Shown here in pieces: positions 27,844-37,285 of a DNA stretch of 64,000 nt. Made by a program: the position numbers and the translations under genes. Each line of letters opens with the position of its first letter. Within the stretch, counting starts at the first letter, position 1. The notes under the pieces were generated by a model that saw nothing but the letters and a program-made list of their open reading frames with translations, was not told the DNA's origin and made no database searches. The stretch is from contig NZ_CP036276.1 in assembly GCF_007747995.1 (NCBI RefSeq), positions 3,277,001 through 3,341,000 on the forward strand. The letters are read 5' to 3'. The DNA is from Symmachiella dynata (GTDB taxonomy: Bacteria > Planctomycetota > Planctomycetia > Planctomycetales > Planctomycetaceae).

Positions 27844-28803
27844 TTACTCGGGGATTTTATCGACAAGTTTCCGCGTGTTCTTGAGCGTCTGGCTAAAATT
27901 GACAGGAATCGTCATCCCACCGGCTTCGATTGTTAAATCTCCGGAGAATGTCTGCTCCAAATCCATCGAGAGAATGCGACCGCTGGCCGGGTCAAATTGA
28001 ACGGTTCCGGACGCACTATCGGTTTCGAACTTTCCCGAAACTTTTGTGGCTCCCATGTCGATATCGAGATCGCCGCTCAGATCGGTATCGATTGTGATCC
28101 GCAGTGTGGGGATTTCACCCACTTTGTCGGGACCAACATAGGTATAGTTCCGCTTGCCTTCGAATTCTCCCAGACCGGGCATTTTGACTTTGTAGGGCTT
28201 GTCCCATGTGTCGCCCGGTTTGACCGGCTCCTCTTTAAACAAGACGAAGAGGTCTTGGAAATTGGAGACGGCCGCTTCCTCCGAACCGCCCCCGGCAAAT
28301 CGCTGCGCGATAGGATTGTCTTTGAGCACGTCTTGCAATAGTTGTATATAACCGTTGACTTTTTTGACCTTGCCAAGCGGTGTGACTTCTACTCCCAGTA
28401 TCGCGCCGCTCAACCGTTCGTAAAGCGGTGTGATGGCGGCGCCGATTTGGCTGGTCGTATCATGGTCGTCTGACTGGGAATCGAATTTGAACGTTACTTG
28501 CGGCGCAAACTCGCCTTCAACTTTCAGGCGTTCAATTTGTGTCTCGAAAATGATTGTGCCATCTTCGGCGATTTTCTTAACGGTGTAGGTCGTTACGTCG
28601 GATTGCTCAAAGGTGGTGTCGACATCCTTTCCGTTGATCGATTGATTGACCTCTGTGGTGAGCGAGCTCTGGTAGATCGACTTCTCACCGACCTTGGCTT
28701 TGTAGCGTAGCTCAATGGTATCGTTAGCATACGCGATCGCGGGCAACAGGGTAAGACCAACGGCGCATGCCGTCGCTGCGGCTGTGAAACGAGACAACTT
28801 CAT
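27844..28803 (-). CDS. DUF6263-like exported protein
   Basis: 319 aa from ATG 28803, with AGGGAG ~7 nt upstream. The signal peptide is residues 1-25 (FTAAATACAVGLTLLPAIAYA). The rest is beta-rich and acidic: the opening IELRYKAKVGEKSIYQS, the central PGDTWDKPYKVKMPGLGEFEG, and GTVQFDPASGRILSMDLEQTFSGD are typical of the DUF6263 group, which has no known function. It is probably secreted or periplasmic. The upstream neighbour on the same strand is the DUF1559 gene, 168 bp away. Confidence 0.75.
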   Translation of the reverse strand: MKLSRFTAAATACAVGLTLLPAIAYANDTIELRYKAKVGEKSIYQSSLTTEVNQSINGKDVDTTFEQSDVTTYTVKKIAEDGTIIFETQIERLKVEGEFAPQVTFKFDSQSDDHDTTSQIGAAITPLYERLSGAILGVEVTPLGKVKKVNGYIQLLQDVLKDNPIAQRFAGGGSEEAAVSNFQDLFVLFKEEPVKPGDTWDKPYKVKMPGLGEFEGKRNYTYVGPDKVGEIPTLRITIDTDLSGDLDIDMGATKVSGKFETDSASGTVQFDPASGRILSMDLEQTFSGDLTIEAGGMTIPVNFSQTLKNTRKLVDKIPE

Positions 28804-28971
28804 GGCGAACTCCCTGGTTTTAGCATTGTTGGATGCGGTGCACCGTGACAAAACGATTGCCGCCCACTTTCGATTCGTTTCTCGGCGACATTTCTTGGGG
28901 GAAATCGCCGAGACGCCTTATTCGCTACGCATGACTTGGACGAGTGGATCACCAGGAAATGGATTTATTGC

Positions 28972-30585
28972 TCATCTTTGAATCACTTCACCACCGCCTG
29001 GAGTTACGAATGCGCGCATCGTGTCCTCATCGACGTTGAGGCTAATAAATTGAACCGACCCGTCGGCAAATAAGGCGAAAAATCCTCCTTGCCGCAGTTG
29101 CCCTAGACCTTGGAATGGGTTTTCTTCGTCGAATTCCCAATCGTCCGGTTTGGTCCAAATGACGGCTTGATCCTCATTGGCCTCAACGGCGAGAATGGTA
29201 TTCGAGGTGCCGTCGGTGAATTGACGAATTGGCATTCCCTCCTCGCCGAAAAAGGCGGCATCTTCACCGGTGACAAGTAGGTAATTGGTTTTGAAATCCT
29301 TGTTGTTCATGTTGGGGTTTTGGTAGACCGGCGGCATTTCTTTGATTAACGCTTTGTTGTGTTCACTATCCCAGGGTTCATCGAGGTGAAATTTCTGGTA
29401 AAGTGCGGCTTGATCCAGGTAAGGCAACACGTGCACGCGCCAACTGAGCAGCGGTTTCTTCTTTTCGTAGTTCGCGTGTGCCGGAAACTCGCTGAAGACG
29501 TCGTGATAATTGTGCATCGCCAAGCCCAATTGTTTCAGTTTGTTACGTGTTTCCGCGCGGCGAGCCGCTTCGCGGGCCTGTTGGACCGCCGGGAGTAAGA
29601 GTCCCGCTAAAACGGCTGATGAGGAGTAAGCGGGATTGAACGTGGCCGAGATGGTAACATTGTCTCCTTCCCGGACTGGTTTCAGTTTGTTTTCGATCAC
29701 GTCGCCGGCGCGTGCCAAGTATTTGAGGGTTGCTTCCGCCACGGCGCCTTCATCCATGCGCATGCTCATGGTGCTCTGCGCGATAAACATTTGTTTCGCA
29801 AATGCCACGGCTTCGGTGAGGATCCGCTCTACCTCCTCGGCCGACTTCTCGTCGCGGCCAGCCAGGCGGATAAACGTGGCATCGGGGGGAGAGATGTTCA
29901 GGCCAATGTGGACCGAGTCCAAATGATCGGGCAACGTGAGCAACTGCTGAATAGGTGGAGGCATGGGGGGAGCTCCGACCAGTGCTTGATTGATCAAGTC
30001 GCGGACCGGTTCAACGGCCAGAATTCCCGTGGCATTGGCATCCGTTGCTGATTGGGACAGCAGCGTTCGCAACTCGCTTTCGGCCGGCTGGTTGGCAATC
30101 ATGAGGGTCAAAAACGATTCCGGAGCGATCAGGATCGTCTTTTCCTTGTAGAGGCAAAAACTTAGATCCCGGGGGTGGTTGGCGGAGAAGTATTTGACGT
30201 CATTGATTTCGTTCGACTCAGTCCGTCGTGTTAAATCCTTGGAAAGATCCTGCGGTGCTGAAAAATGGAGGATCAAGCCCCAACTCGGCGGGTTTCCCCC
30301 CATGGGCGGGGCGATGAGGGCGATTGCCTGTTCGATTTCCATGGGATTGAAGCCGAAATCCCGTTTGCCGGCTGCGGCGATCACCTCTGTCGGCAGTAGT
30401 TCCAATTCTGGTTTCGCCGCCAGTGTTTGTGGAAATAGAAACACAGCACCGACGGCCTGGTCGGGGATGTGGTCCAAATTCAGTTTGGGATCAGCTTGAG
30501 CGGTGGCGGTACCAGCTGAGCTGGCAAGTAAGCAGGTCGCCAACGTGACAGCGGCCAAAGGCCGAAATCGCAGAAATGAGTGCAT
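28972..30585 (-). CDS. Exported protein with C-terminal DUF1559 domain
   Basis: 537 aa from ATG 30585 with AAGGAA 7 nt upstream. A signal peptide ([21 protein letters not shown]) precedes an N-terminal half of unknown fold (~35-330). The C-terminal part begins at [39 protein letters not shown], the hallmark of planctomycete DUF1559 proteins (related to type IV pilin-like entry sequences), and ends with [16 protein letters not shown] and [13 protein letters not shown]. In most DUF1559 proteins this motif is at the N-terminus; here it is ~340 residues in, so the front half is a fused extra domain. Function unknown. Confidence 0.85.
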   Translation of the reverse strand: MHSFLRFRPLAAVTLATCLLASSAGTATAQADPKLNLDHIPDQAVGAVFLFPQTLAAKPELELLPTEVIAAAGKRDFGFNPMEIEQAIALIAPPMGGNPPSWGLILHFSAPQDLSKDLTRRTESNEINDVKYFSANHPRDLSFCLYKEKTILIAPESFLTLMIANQPAESELRTLLSQSATDANATGILAVEPVRDLINQALVGAPPMPPPIQQLLTLPDHLDSVHIGLNISPPDATFIRLAGRDEKSAEEVERILTEAVAFAKQMFIAQSTMSMRMDEGAVAEATLKYLARAGDVIENKLKPVREGDNVTISATFNPAYSSSAVLAGLLLPAVQQAREAARRAETRNKLKQLGLAMHNYHDVFSEFPAHANYEKKKPLLSWRVHVLPYLDQAALYQKFHLDEPWDSEHNKALIKEMPPVYQNPNMNNKDFKTNYLLVTGEDAAFFGEEGMPIRQFTDGTSNTILAVEANEDQAVIWTKPDDWEFDEENPFQGLGQLRQGGFFALFADGSVQFISLNVDEDTMRAFVTPGGGEVIQR

Positions 30586-30734
30586 CGAGGGATTCCTTTT
30601 GTGCAAAATGCCCGCACGTGGAAAACATAACCATTTGATTCTGACGGCATCGACCATCGATGAGTCGTGCTGGAGGGATGCTCAAAACCACTCTATTTGT
30701 CTACTTTTTTACAAATCCCTGCCATTGAAACGAT

Positions 30735-30932
30735 TCAAACCATGGCGTCGTGCCGCTCGACCGCTTCATGGGCTTCGACATCAGGGTGCATGCCCTGTTC
30801 GATCATCGCCATGCGTTCGCGGTGCTTGATCAGGATCTTGACGATGCCAGTGAGACCGAACACCAGAATCGCCGCGATCGGCACCAGGAACACAAGTGTT
30901 TCAGGACGTGAAATTACATTCATCCAAGTCAT
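30735..30932 (-). CDS. Small single-pass membrane protein
   Basis: 65 aa from ATG 30932, supported by GGGGGAGG ~9 nt upstream. One membrane helix (~11-33, LVFLVPIAAILVFGLTGIV) is followed by the basic KILIKHRERMAMIEQGMHPD, a pattern seen in many small inner-membrane proteins with a HRERMAMIEQG-type cytoplasmic helix, and an acidic/His tail. Function unknown. Confidence 0.7.
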   Translation of the reverse strand: MTWMNVISRPETLVFLVPIAAILVFGLTGIVKILIKHRERMAMIEQGMHPDVEAHEAVERHDAMV

Positions 30933-31139
30933 GGAAACCATCCTCCCCCGAATTTGAAAAGTCCCGCAGACACTCTGCATCGTATCGCATCATTCGCAGC
31001 AAGGCGAGAAATCTTGACAGAATCCGATGATTATCGTCAGATTCAGGCGGCCCTTGTTGCGCGTCCATGGATCGCATTGTGGAAATCGGGATGATGCGTG
31101 GAGGGATTGGCTGCCCGTACGGTCGGGAGGAGAGGCACG

Positions 31140-31916
31140 ATGATTCGTCGAGAACAGGGCGCGGACTGGTTGATTGTTTCCCAGGTTGATCATGCGCGGT
31201 TAGCGGCCGAATTGGCCCAAGCATGGCGGCATAATGTTGCCAGTAGTTGGGGAATCAGTGAATTGTTATTCCACGCCGTTCTGAAACATGATGACGGGTG
31301 GCGCGCTTGGGAAACGGGGTTGGAAATTGATCCTGCTAATGGGATTCCGCGGGACTTTACTGAAATGCCCATGGAGGTCGCGGCGGGGATCTGGACATCC
31401 AGCATCGAAACCTGCGCAGCTGAGCATCCGTTGGTCGGAATTTGGGTCAGCCGCCACTTTTGCTACTTGGCCCAGCATTCGCTCTCCAGTCGTGCGGACA
31501 ACGCAGCGGATGTCTCCGCCGCCCGACGTTTTTTGGCGGAACAAGAACAGTTGCTACAGCAACTGCAAAGTGTGGCACTGCGGGATGTCACGGCGCGGGA
31601 ATTCGAAACACTGAGCGAATTGGGGTTTCGCTTCTTGCGGCTGTTCGACGGGCTGAGCTTGTGGTTGTGTTGCGCAGAGCGGTCAGAACCATTTGGTGTT
31701 CAATGCGACGGACAGTCCGCGCGGTTCATTCCGTATGCAGGCGGACGCGTTGTGAGCGATCCCTACATGCTGACGCAGCAACCATTGCAGCTGTCTGTTC
31801 CAGCTCGGCGGATAGCGGCGCGGGCTTATACCGACAACAAGGATCTGAGAGCCGCGCTTGAGGCAAGTCCCGTGGAGGAATTGTCGTGGACTTTTACTGC
31901 GCAGGATCTTTCGTGA
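31140..31916 (+). CDS. DUF3891 family protein
   Basis: 258 aa; GGAGG upstream of ATG 31140. The start MIRREQGADWLIVSQVDHARLAAELAQAW and the following HDDGWRAWE are DUF3891 signatures (DxH and HDDGW look like metal-binding residues of an HD-like fold; inference). No signal peptide is present. The C-terminal part has FLRLFDGLSLWLCC. The molecular role is not known. It is convergent with the lipoprotein gene (7 bp between stops). Confidence 0.85.
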   Translation: MIRREQGADWLIVSQVDHARLAAELAQAWRHNVASSWGISELLFHAVLKHDDGWRAWETGLEIDPANGIPRDFTEMPMEVAAGIWTSSIETCAAEHPLVGIWVSRHFCYLAQHSLSSRADNAADVSAARRFLAEQEQLLQQLQSVALRDVTAREFETLSELGFRFLRLFDGLSLWLCCAERSEPFGVQCDGQSARFIPYAGGRVVSDPYMLTQQPLQLSVPARRIAARAYTDNKDLRAALEASPVEELSWTFTAQDLS

Positions 31917-31923
31917 GCGCTGG

Positions 31924-32562
31924 TTAGTACCTTTGACAGGCCATGCCGCACAAATGGCTCATGACTTCATGTACTGTGCGCGCGTCTGTGGGGGTCTTGA
32001 GGTGATTCTCGGTGTTGATGTAATACACCGAAGCACGGGGAATGCCCGTGGGGGCGGGGTTTTTCTTACGGTACACCAAGCTGACCCGGCCGACGTTGTT
32101 GGGATGCGGGTCGGGCATCGTCAATCGGAACATAAAGCTATCGATGTAACAAACCCCTTCGACACCGATGCAATCCTTCTCCAAAGAGCACAGGGCATTG
32201 CAAACAATCGTGCAGCCGGAGCTGAACCCGGTCAGCATCACTTGAGCGTTGGGGTTACAACATTTGATTTCGCGAATACGGTCGGCTAGCGCTTCTGAGC
32301 CTCCTCCATCGTAGTAGTTGGAGATTTCGACGTTCCGAAAACCACAGGATTTGACGTATTCAGCGAATCGATCCATTCCACCAATATCGAATGCGTCGAC
32401 GGGTGAAAGCACAAAGATCGGATAGATGTTGTCATAGGCACAAGGGGGGGCGGAGCGCAGATTGACCTCCAACGGCGACTCATGGACCGTGGCGCACCCT
32501 GTGCTGCAGAGGGGGATCAGCCCGGCCAATAGAAGCAGGAGTTGTGGGGCGCGTGCAGGCAT
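31924..32562 (-). CDS. Lipoprotein, serine-hydrolase-like
   Basis: 212 aa from ATG 32562; the frame extends far upstream but a clean lipoprotein leader starts here (LLLLLAGLIPLCSTGC; lipid-modified Cys ~23). The body looks like a shortened alpha/beta hydrolase: YPIFVLSPVDAFDIGGM, then VMLTGFSSGCTIVCNAL, a GxSxG-like nucleophile elbow (G-F-S-S-G), and a late His in VHEVMSHLCG. No acid residue can be assigned. It contains nine or so Cys, suggesting disulfides outside the cytoplasm. Substrate unknown. Confidence 0.6.
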   Translation of the reverse strand: MPARAPQLLLLLAGLIPLCSTGCATVHESPLEVNLRSAPPCAYDNIYPIFVLSPVDAFDIGGMDRFAEYVKSCGFRNVEISNYYDGGGSEALADRIREIKCCNPNAQVMLTGFSSGCTIVCNALCSLEKDCIGVEGVCYIDSFMFRLTMPDPHPNNVGRVSLVYRKKNPAPTGIPRASVYYINTENHLKTPTDARTVHEVMSHLCGMACQRY

Positions 32563-32825
32563 TGCGTTGGATTCGCCGTTGTAAGTCGGTTCGTTGTTCC
32601 CTATCTCATACGCGGGGCTAGTTTTCGTATCGGAATTCGTTGGTGTGGGATTGAACATTGGCGGCGCAGTCGATTTAATCGGCTGAACCGGAATTGTGGC
32701 CGGTGTTTTGGGCGATCTAAGACGCTGTTTTCGGCCAGCAACGTGCGATTTCGCACGGCTGGGTTTTGACCGGTGTCCCGCACAACAGATACGTTTGCAA
32801 CAACAAATTAAGGAATGACAGTACG

Positions 32826-33269
32826 ATGAGTGTTGAAGAAAAGGCTGCGGAACTGGGGCTGACGTTTTCTGAGGTGGCACCGGGTTATTTGAATCTCTGC
32901 GCGCAAACCGGCAATTTGCTGATGACCTCCGGCCATGTCAGCGACCTCAAAGGCAAGCTGGGGGACGGCGTGACGGTCGAACAGGGGTATGAAGCGGCCA
33001 AGGACTGCGCGATCAAAATCCTGAACTCGGTCCGCAGCCATCACGGCACGTTGAATGGTTTGAAGGTGATCAAATTGTTGGGCTGTGTGAATTCGACGTT
33101 GGATTTCACCGACCAGCACCTGGTGATCAACGGGGCCTCGGATCTGTTGCACGAACTGTACGGCAAAGACGGGGACGGCTACCACGCCCGTAGTGCACTG
33201 GGATTCGCCGCTCTGCCGACGGGGGTTGCCGTGGAAGTCGAAGCTGTTTTCGAAATCATTGACGGGTGA
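32826..33269 (+). CDS. RidA/YjgF-family protein
   Basis: 147 aa from ATG 32826 (AAGGA ~12 nt upstream). It is the subgroup with the pattern LLMTSGHVSDLKGKLGDGVTVEQGYEAAKDCAIKILNSV, LKVIKLLGCVNSTLDF and a conserved late Arg (YHARSALGFAALPTGVAVEVEAVFEI). RidA proteins deaminate reactive enamine/imine intermediates of pyridoxal-phosphate enzymes; members of this subgroup have a longer loop and less certain activity. It forms its own transcription unit ending at the strong terminator 70 bp later. Confidence 0.88.
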   Translation: MSVEEKAAELGLTFSEVAPGYLNLCAQTGNLLMTSGHVSDLKGKLGDGVTVEQGYEAAKDCAIKILNSVRSHHGTLNGLKVIKLLGCVNSTLDFTDQHLVINGASDLLHELYGKDGDGYHARSALGFAALPTGVAVEVEAVFEIIDG

Positions 33270-33340
33270 ATCTTAGCAGCGGTCTTGCCGCTGGGGGTGA
33301 GTGAGCGCACACAGGGCCTAAGGCTGCTCAGTGCATAAAA

Positions 33341-33374
33341 AAACGCCGCGTGAACTTTGGTTCACGCGGCGTTT
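33341..33374. terminator. Bidirectional terminator after the RidA-family gene
   Basis: A perfect 15-bp stem (33341-33355 paired with 33360-33374) with loop TTTG, flanked by A-run and T-run. It sits between the convergent RidA-family and Cys-rich protein genes. Confidence 0.93.
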
Positions 33375-33390
33375 GAATTGCTATTGCCAA

Positions 33391-34197
33391 TTAACGTTTG
33401 GCGATATTGTCGGTGGAAGGCACGACGAGCCATTCCCCCTTCGCTTGCCGCGGACGCCGGATCACCCGGGCTTTGGCATAGGTGGGACGGCGGGTGAGAC
33501 GTTGGTTTTTCACCGACGGCCGCCAGGTCACCTTGTGCAGTTCATTGAACAAATCGGGGCCGGCGTTTGCTCCGTCTTTTTCAGCGCCAGCTTCTGGGGA
33601 GTCTGTCGAGGGGAAACCAGGATTCGTATCCCCATCTTTGAGTTCAGGTGTCGGTGCTGGATCCTTGCCAGGAATCGGCTCTTCCGGCTTGTAGGCATCA
33701 ACACTTTCCGCATCTTCGCCCGGCATGGGAGGGGAAGCTTCTGCTGGCGATTTACTTTTCCAGTCAGCGTCGGGAGTTGCTCCTTGACCGCCGTTTCCAT
33801 AGGTTTGCGGGGGAACGCCCGGGTCTGGCTCAGGTGTGCGTGCGGACGTGGCCGGAGTGGGGATGCTGCAATTGCCAGACGGACAACCAGCGGGACCGCA
33901 TCCGCCGGAGTCGCACGAGCTAACGCCGCAGACCGATGTGCCGCAGGAAGAGCAGCCACTGGGGGCATAGTAGGAACTCTGCACGCCACAACCGCCGGGA
34001 CCACAGGGGGATGGGGCATAGCTGGGGCTACATGCGGGAGCACACGCCGGGGCGCATTGGTTTTTGGGGCAATGCGGGCCGAAAATTCCGTTCCAGACCC
34101 ACGGAATCAATCCGGCGTTGCCGACGGACGCTGTTAATAGCAACACACATGCGGAGCAGACCAGTGTGGCGCTCCATTTCAACCCAATCCGCTTCAT
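33391..34197 (-). CDS. Exported Cys/Gly/Pro-rich protein of unknown function
   Basis: 268 aa from ATG 34197 (GAGG 8 nt upstream). The signal peptide is ~1-28 (ATLVCSACVLLLTASVGNAG). Residues ~35-110 are Cys-rich with repeated CAPAC, CGPGGCG, CSSCG and CGPAGC; the middle (~115-205) is acidic, Pro-rich and disordered; the end is basic (RRPTYAKARVIRRPRQAKGEW). The layout suggests a structural or metal-binding cell-envelope component; planctomycetes are known for Cys-rich envelope proteins. I recognise no family, and no function is assigned. Confidence 0.75.
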   Translation of the reverse strand: MKRIGLKWSATLVCSACVLLLTASVGNAGLIPWVWNGIFGPHCPKNQCAPACAPACSPSYAPSPCGPGGCGVQSSYYAPSGCSSCGTSVCGVSSCDSGGCGPAGCPSGNCSIPTPATSARTPEPDPGVPPQTYGNGGQGATPDADWKSKSPAEASPPMPGEDAESVDAYKPEEPIPGKDPAPTPELKDGDTNPGFPSTDSPEAGAEKDGANAGPDLFNELHKVTWRPSVKNQRLTRRPTYAKARVIRRPRQAKGEWLVVPSTDNIAKR

Positions 34198-34517
34198 CGT
34201 TAGCACCTCAATCAGCAGGGAAATCTACGAGAGAATTCGTTTTTGTGGTACGGCTGTCTACGTCGAAAGCTTGGTCTTGAATCTTTTCCGCCGCAGGGCG
34301 ACAGGACACCTCTTTCGCCGTACTTACCTAATCTCTGTTAACTCTACCTTAGTTTTTTATATCAGACCCTGTCCGACGAATCCACCAATTTCAAGTCTAT
34401 TGCATGCACTTCGATGGTTTCCGTACCCCCTGTAGGGCTAGTTCTTCCCCAGACGGTATCCCGGACACAACCGCTACGACTTAACAGGCCTGAACGAGCC
34501 CAGTCGCGGCAAAACAG
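34198..34517. other. Intergenic stretch without recognised gene
   Basis: 320 bp upstream of the Cys-rich protein gene (minus strand). It must hold its promoter. A T-rich segment near 34350 is present, but no hexamer pair at good spacing was found. No RNA gene seen. Confidence 0.4.
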
Positions 34518-35744
34518 CTAATTGATGCGGGTTTCGGCGATTTCAAACAGCAATGCTCGTGTTTTTTCGCTATCAGAAACCGGCTGATTTTTAGAAAGGT
34601 CGACTTCGAATGGCCGTCCTAAGCTATTTCCGGCCAGATCTTCGAGGGTGGTCTCGACGATGACCGCAAATTTGCCGACCGACCAGGGTTGATCTGGAAT
34701 AAACCGCCAGATGGTTTCGGCGTCGGTGACTTCGATTTTGCCAACGACTTCCACGTTGTCCGCAGCGACAACGAAGATCCTTTCGAGCAGCGCACGGTCC
34801 AAGGATTCATCGAAGCGGATTACCAGCGGCTGCGTCGTATGCGCCTGCGGCGGTTCGATGTGCCAGTCGTCAACCGAGGGCTGTGTTGCATCAGGAACAC
34901 TCACATCGAAAGACTTACGAAACTCTGCGGCGAGCGGGTTGCCTTGGGTATCGCACCAATCCGCATCGATCACGAGTGTGTAGTGTCGGCCTGGCAGTAG
35001 CGGTGGACCGACATCTTCATGCGGTTTCAGCCCCTTTTTGATGCGCCCCGGGTCAAACAACAATGTGAACCGCGTCCGGGAATCGTTCCAGAGTTCTTGA
35101 TCCAGCTCCAGAAAGGGATCGGCGATCGGCTTTTCATTTTCGTCGAGGAGGTGAATGTAACGGTAGGAATCCCCCGCGCGCATCGGGGCAGAGAAATGCA
35201 GGTAAAACTTCAACAGGTTTTGTGGAAGCTGTTCGCGGCTGGGGAAGACTTCGGTGACCACCGTTATGGTGGGCGCTTGGTCGGTGGGCATCTCGAAGGT
35301 GCGACGCAGTTCGCCGCTGTTGTCGATACCCGCAAATACCGCTGTGTAGGTTTGTCCTGGTTCCAAGCCATATTCAGGAGTGAATACGACTTGCTGCTGA
35401 TCAACGGCATAGGTACCGAGCATAGCGGGTTGATCGCTGGCGATATTTGTCCCGACATAGACCTTGAAGTGTTCTCGCCAGTGCTCTGCCGTAGTGTTTT
35501 CGATCTGGGCTGCGGAGAGGCCCTGGAGGGCAAATGCGGATTGGTAATTTTCTATGGCGACTTTTGCCAACTCTAATTTCTGAGTGGTTGGAGCGGTGCG
35601 CGTCGAACTGGCCGGTGTCTCGTTGGTGTGGGAACCGGTCTCGGTTACGTTACCGTTGCAGCCCAGACAAATCGCGGCGACGAAGCAACTCAGCCCGATT
35701 CGAAGGGGTTGGCGATGCGTGAGGAAGTGTGTGCGAATTCGCAT
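34518..35744 (-). CDS. Lipoprotein with Ig-like (Big_5-type) domains
   Basis: 408 aa from ATG 35744. The leader LRIGLSCFVAAICLGCNGN has a lipobox ending at Cys ~29. Then come Thr/Ser-rich linker and beta-sandwich repeats whose phrases (VVFTPEYGLEPGQTYTAVFAGI, LLPGRHYTLVIDADWCDTQGNPL, LVIRFDESLDRALLE, EDLAGNSLGRPFEVDL) match Big_5-like Ig domains that look for maximum and minimum states in sugar-active and adhesin proteins. No catalytic domain is seen. Probably attached to a membrane facing the periplasm or outside. Confidence 0.72.
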   Translation of the reverse strand: MRIRTHFLTHRQPLRIGLSCFVAAICLGCNGNVTETGSHTNETPASSTRTAPTTQKLELAKVAIENYQSAFALQGLSAAQIENTTAEHWREHFKVYVGTNIASDQPAMLGTYAVDQQQVVFTPEYGLEPGQTYTAVFAGIDNSGELRRTFEMPTDQAPTITVVTEVFPSREQLPQNLLKFYLHFSAPMRAGDSYRYIHLLDENEKPIADPFLELDQELWNDSRTRFTLLFDPGRIKKGLKPHEDVGPPLLPGRHYTLVIDADWCDTQGNPLAAEFRKSFDVSVPDATQPSVDDWHIEPPQAHTTQPLVIRFDESLDRALLERIFVVAADNVEVVGKIEVTDAETIWRFIPDQPWSVGKFAVIVETTLEDLAGNSLGRPFEVDLSKNQPVSDSEKTRALLFEIAETRIN

Positions 35745-35846
35745 GCATCCGATTCCGATGGATCTTGCGTGAAAGAATGAGGAAACCCGGATGGTGTGGT
35801 GTGCATCCGGGTTTCCGTGCGAACTCAATAGCGGATGTCCCAGGGT

Positions 35847-36962
35847 TTAGGGAAGTGGGACGGTCTTGAGGTTAAACTGATTTTCGTTGGCGGGATCGAC
35901 CATGAGTACGATCGCTGAGGCGTCATCCAGACGATCCAATTGGACGACTCCTTGGAGTTCCTCGATCGTTTCATACGGATGCCCGGCTTTGTCCTTGACC
36001 TTTTCGTTGAGGTGTTCTGCCTTATCAATGCCTTCGGTGCTGAACTTCATGACACCTCGAGAACTGTTGGCCATCATCACGAATCGCTGGCCATCTTGTT
36101 CGTAAACGATCATGTCCAACGGACGATTGTGATTGCCCAATTCAGCGACGGTTTTTCCCGTGACTTTCGTGTCGGGGGTCAACCGCGATATGGGGAACGT
36201 GACCAACGGAGTGCAGGTGTAAGAGGCGAGTAGATGCGGCTCGCCGCCGATGTCGAACGGGACAAAGGTCCGCACGGGGGAATGCGTTTCGATTTTTCCG
36301 TGCGAGGCGTGGTAAATCTCGACGCTCGTGCCGTTGTCGACTTCAGTGAATGGAAACGCCAGCGACCGCAGTTTGGAAGCGAATTCTTCATTCGACAGTC
36401 CGGCAACATAGACGCGGTTGTCAAAAAAGGCGATGTCGGTAATCGATTCGTTACGATTGTTTCTTTTTTTGCCGCGTTTTGTATATTCCTGATCCGCAGG
36501 AGCTTTGGGCAGTTCCGCTTTGGCAAATGCAATGTCCTTCAGTGGCACGGCGGCAACGTCGCCGGCTGCGTTGACCTTAATCAACGCGGGTCGAGGCTCG
36601 CCCACAGCGCGGGTCACGGAGAGATAGACGTTGCCGCTGAGCGGGTTGACGGCGACGTCATTGATTTGGATGTTTTTCCCGGAAGTACCCAATAGGCTGC
36701 CGATTTTTTTGTTCACGTTATCGACATTGACGTCGGCCGGCTTCCGCGAATCGGGGGCGTCGCCGGTGTCGATTGCGAAAATGGCCGCGGATTTTGCATC
36801 GCCGATAAAGAGCACGCCATTGGGACCAAACGCCAACGGCCCGGCGGATTTGATGTCGGGTGTGCCTGATTTCAGACCGGCTGGAGAATCAGCGAGCGAG
36901 ATTCCGGCCAAAAAGGTACCGCTGATCAGCACGACCAACATAAGACACTTTTTGTTGAGCAT
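35847..36962 (-). CDS. Exported beta-propeller-like protein
   Basis: 371 aa from ATG 36962 with AAGGAG 7 nt upstream, a strong ribosome site. The signal peptide is ~1-25 (CLMLVVLISGTFLAGISLA). The body has short WD/NHL-like strands: GPLAFGPNGVLFIGDAKSAAIFAID, DVAVNPLSGNVYLSVTR and PLDMIVYEQDGQRFVMMANSSRGVM. A basic insert (RGKKRNNRN) sits near residue 165. This is similar to planctomycete secreted proteins of unknown role; no active site is recognised. It is divergent from rsmB, with ~320 bp between starts. Confidence 0.7.
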   Translation of the reverse strand: MLNKKCLMLVVLISGTFLAGISLADSPAGLKSGTPDIKSAGPLAFGPNGVLFIGDAKSAAIFAIDTGDAPDSRKPADVNVDNVNKKIGSLLGTSGKNIQINDVAVNPLSGNVYLSVTRAVGEPRPALIKVNAAGDVAAVPLKDIAFAKAELPKAPADQEYTKRGKKRNNRNESITDIAFFDNRVYVAGLSNEEFASKLRSLAFPFTEVDNGTSVEIYHASHGKIETHSPVRTFVPFDIGGEPHLLASYTCTPLVTFPISRLTPDTKVTGKTVAELGNHNRPLDMIVYEQDGQRFVMMANSSRGVMKFSTEGIDKAEHLNEKVKDKAGHPYETIEELQGVVQLDRLDDASAIVLMVDPANENQFNLKTVPLP

Positions 36963-37198
36963 ATCCAAACTCCTTGAGCAGACGTTGGTGACTACAAAAT
37001 CCGGGGCGGCTGCGCCTCCCCCCTCGAACGATGATTATCCTGTCTGCCGGTAGACATTCAATCCCGAAATGCAAATTTCACCGTCCGACGGGACGGTTTT
37101 TACGGCAGGTGAAACCGCTGGATTGATGCTGCTAGGGCAACAGTGGCTTGATTGGTTTTCCAAGGAACTGCGGCGTCGGTATGGAAACCGGGGCCGAT

Positions 37199-37213
37199 GC
37201 AGTACGATACTGC
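37199..37213. promoter_or_regulatory. Short perfect dyad upstream of rsmB
   Basis: GCAGTA-CGA-TACTGC, 73 bp before the rsmB start. Operator-like; no known regulator motif. Low weight, since short palindromes occur by chance. Confidence 0.25.
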
Positions 37214-37285
37214 CGATATGCGACGAACAGTTATTGTGAAATGTGTCGCAGGCTTTCTTGTGTCTGTATAAAAAAATGAGTTTCG

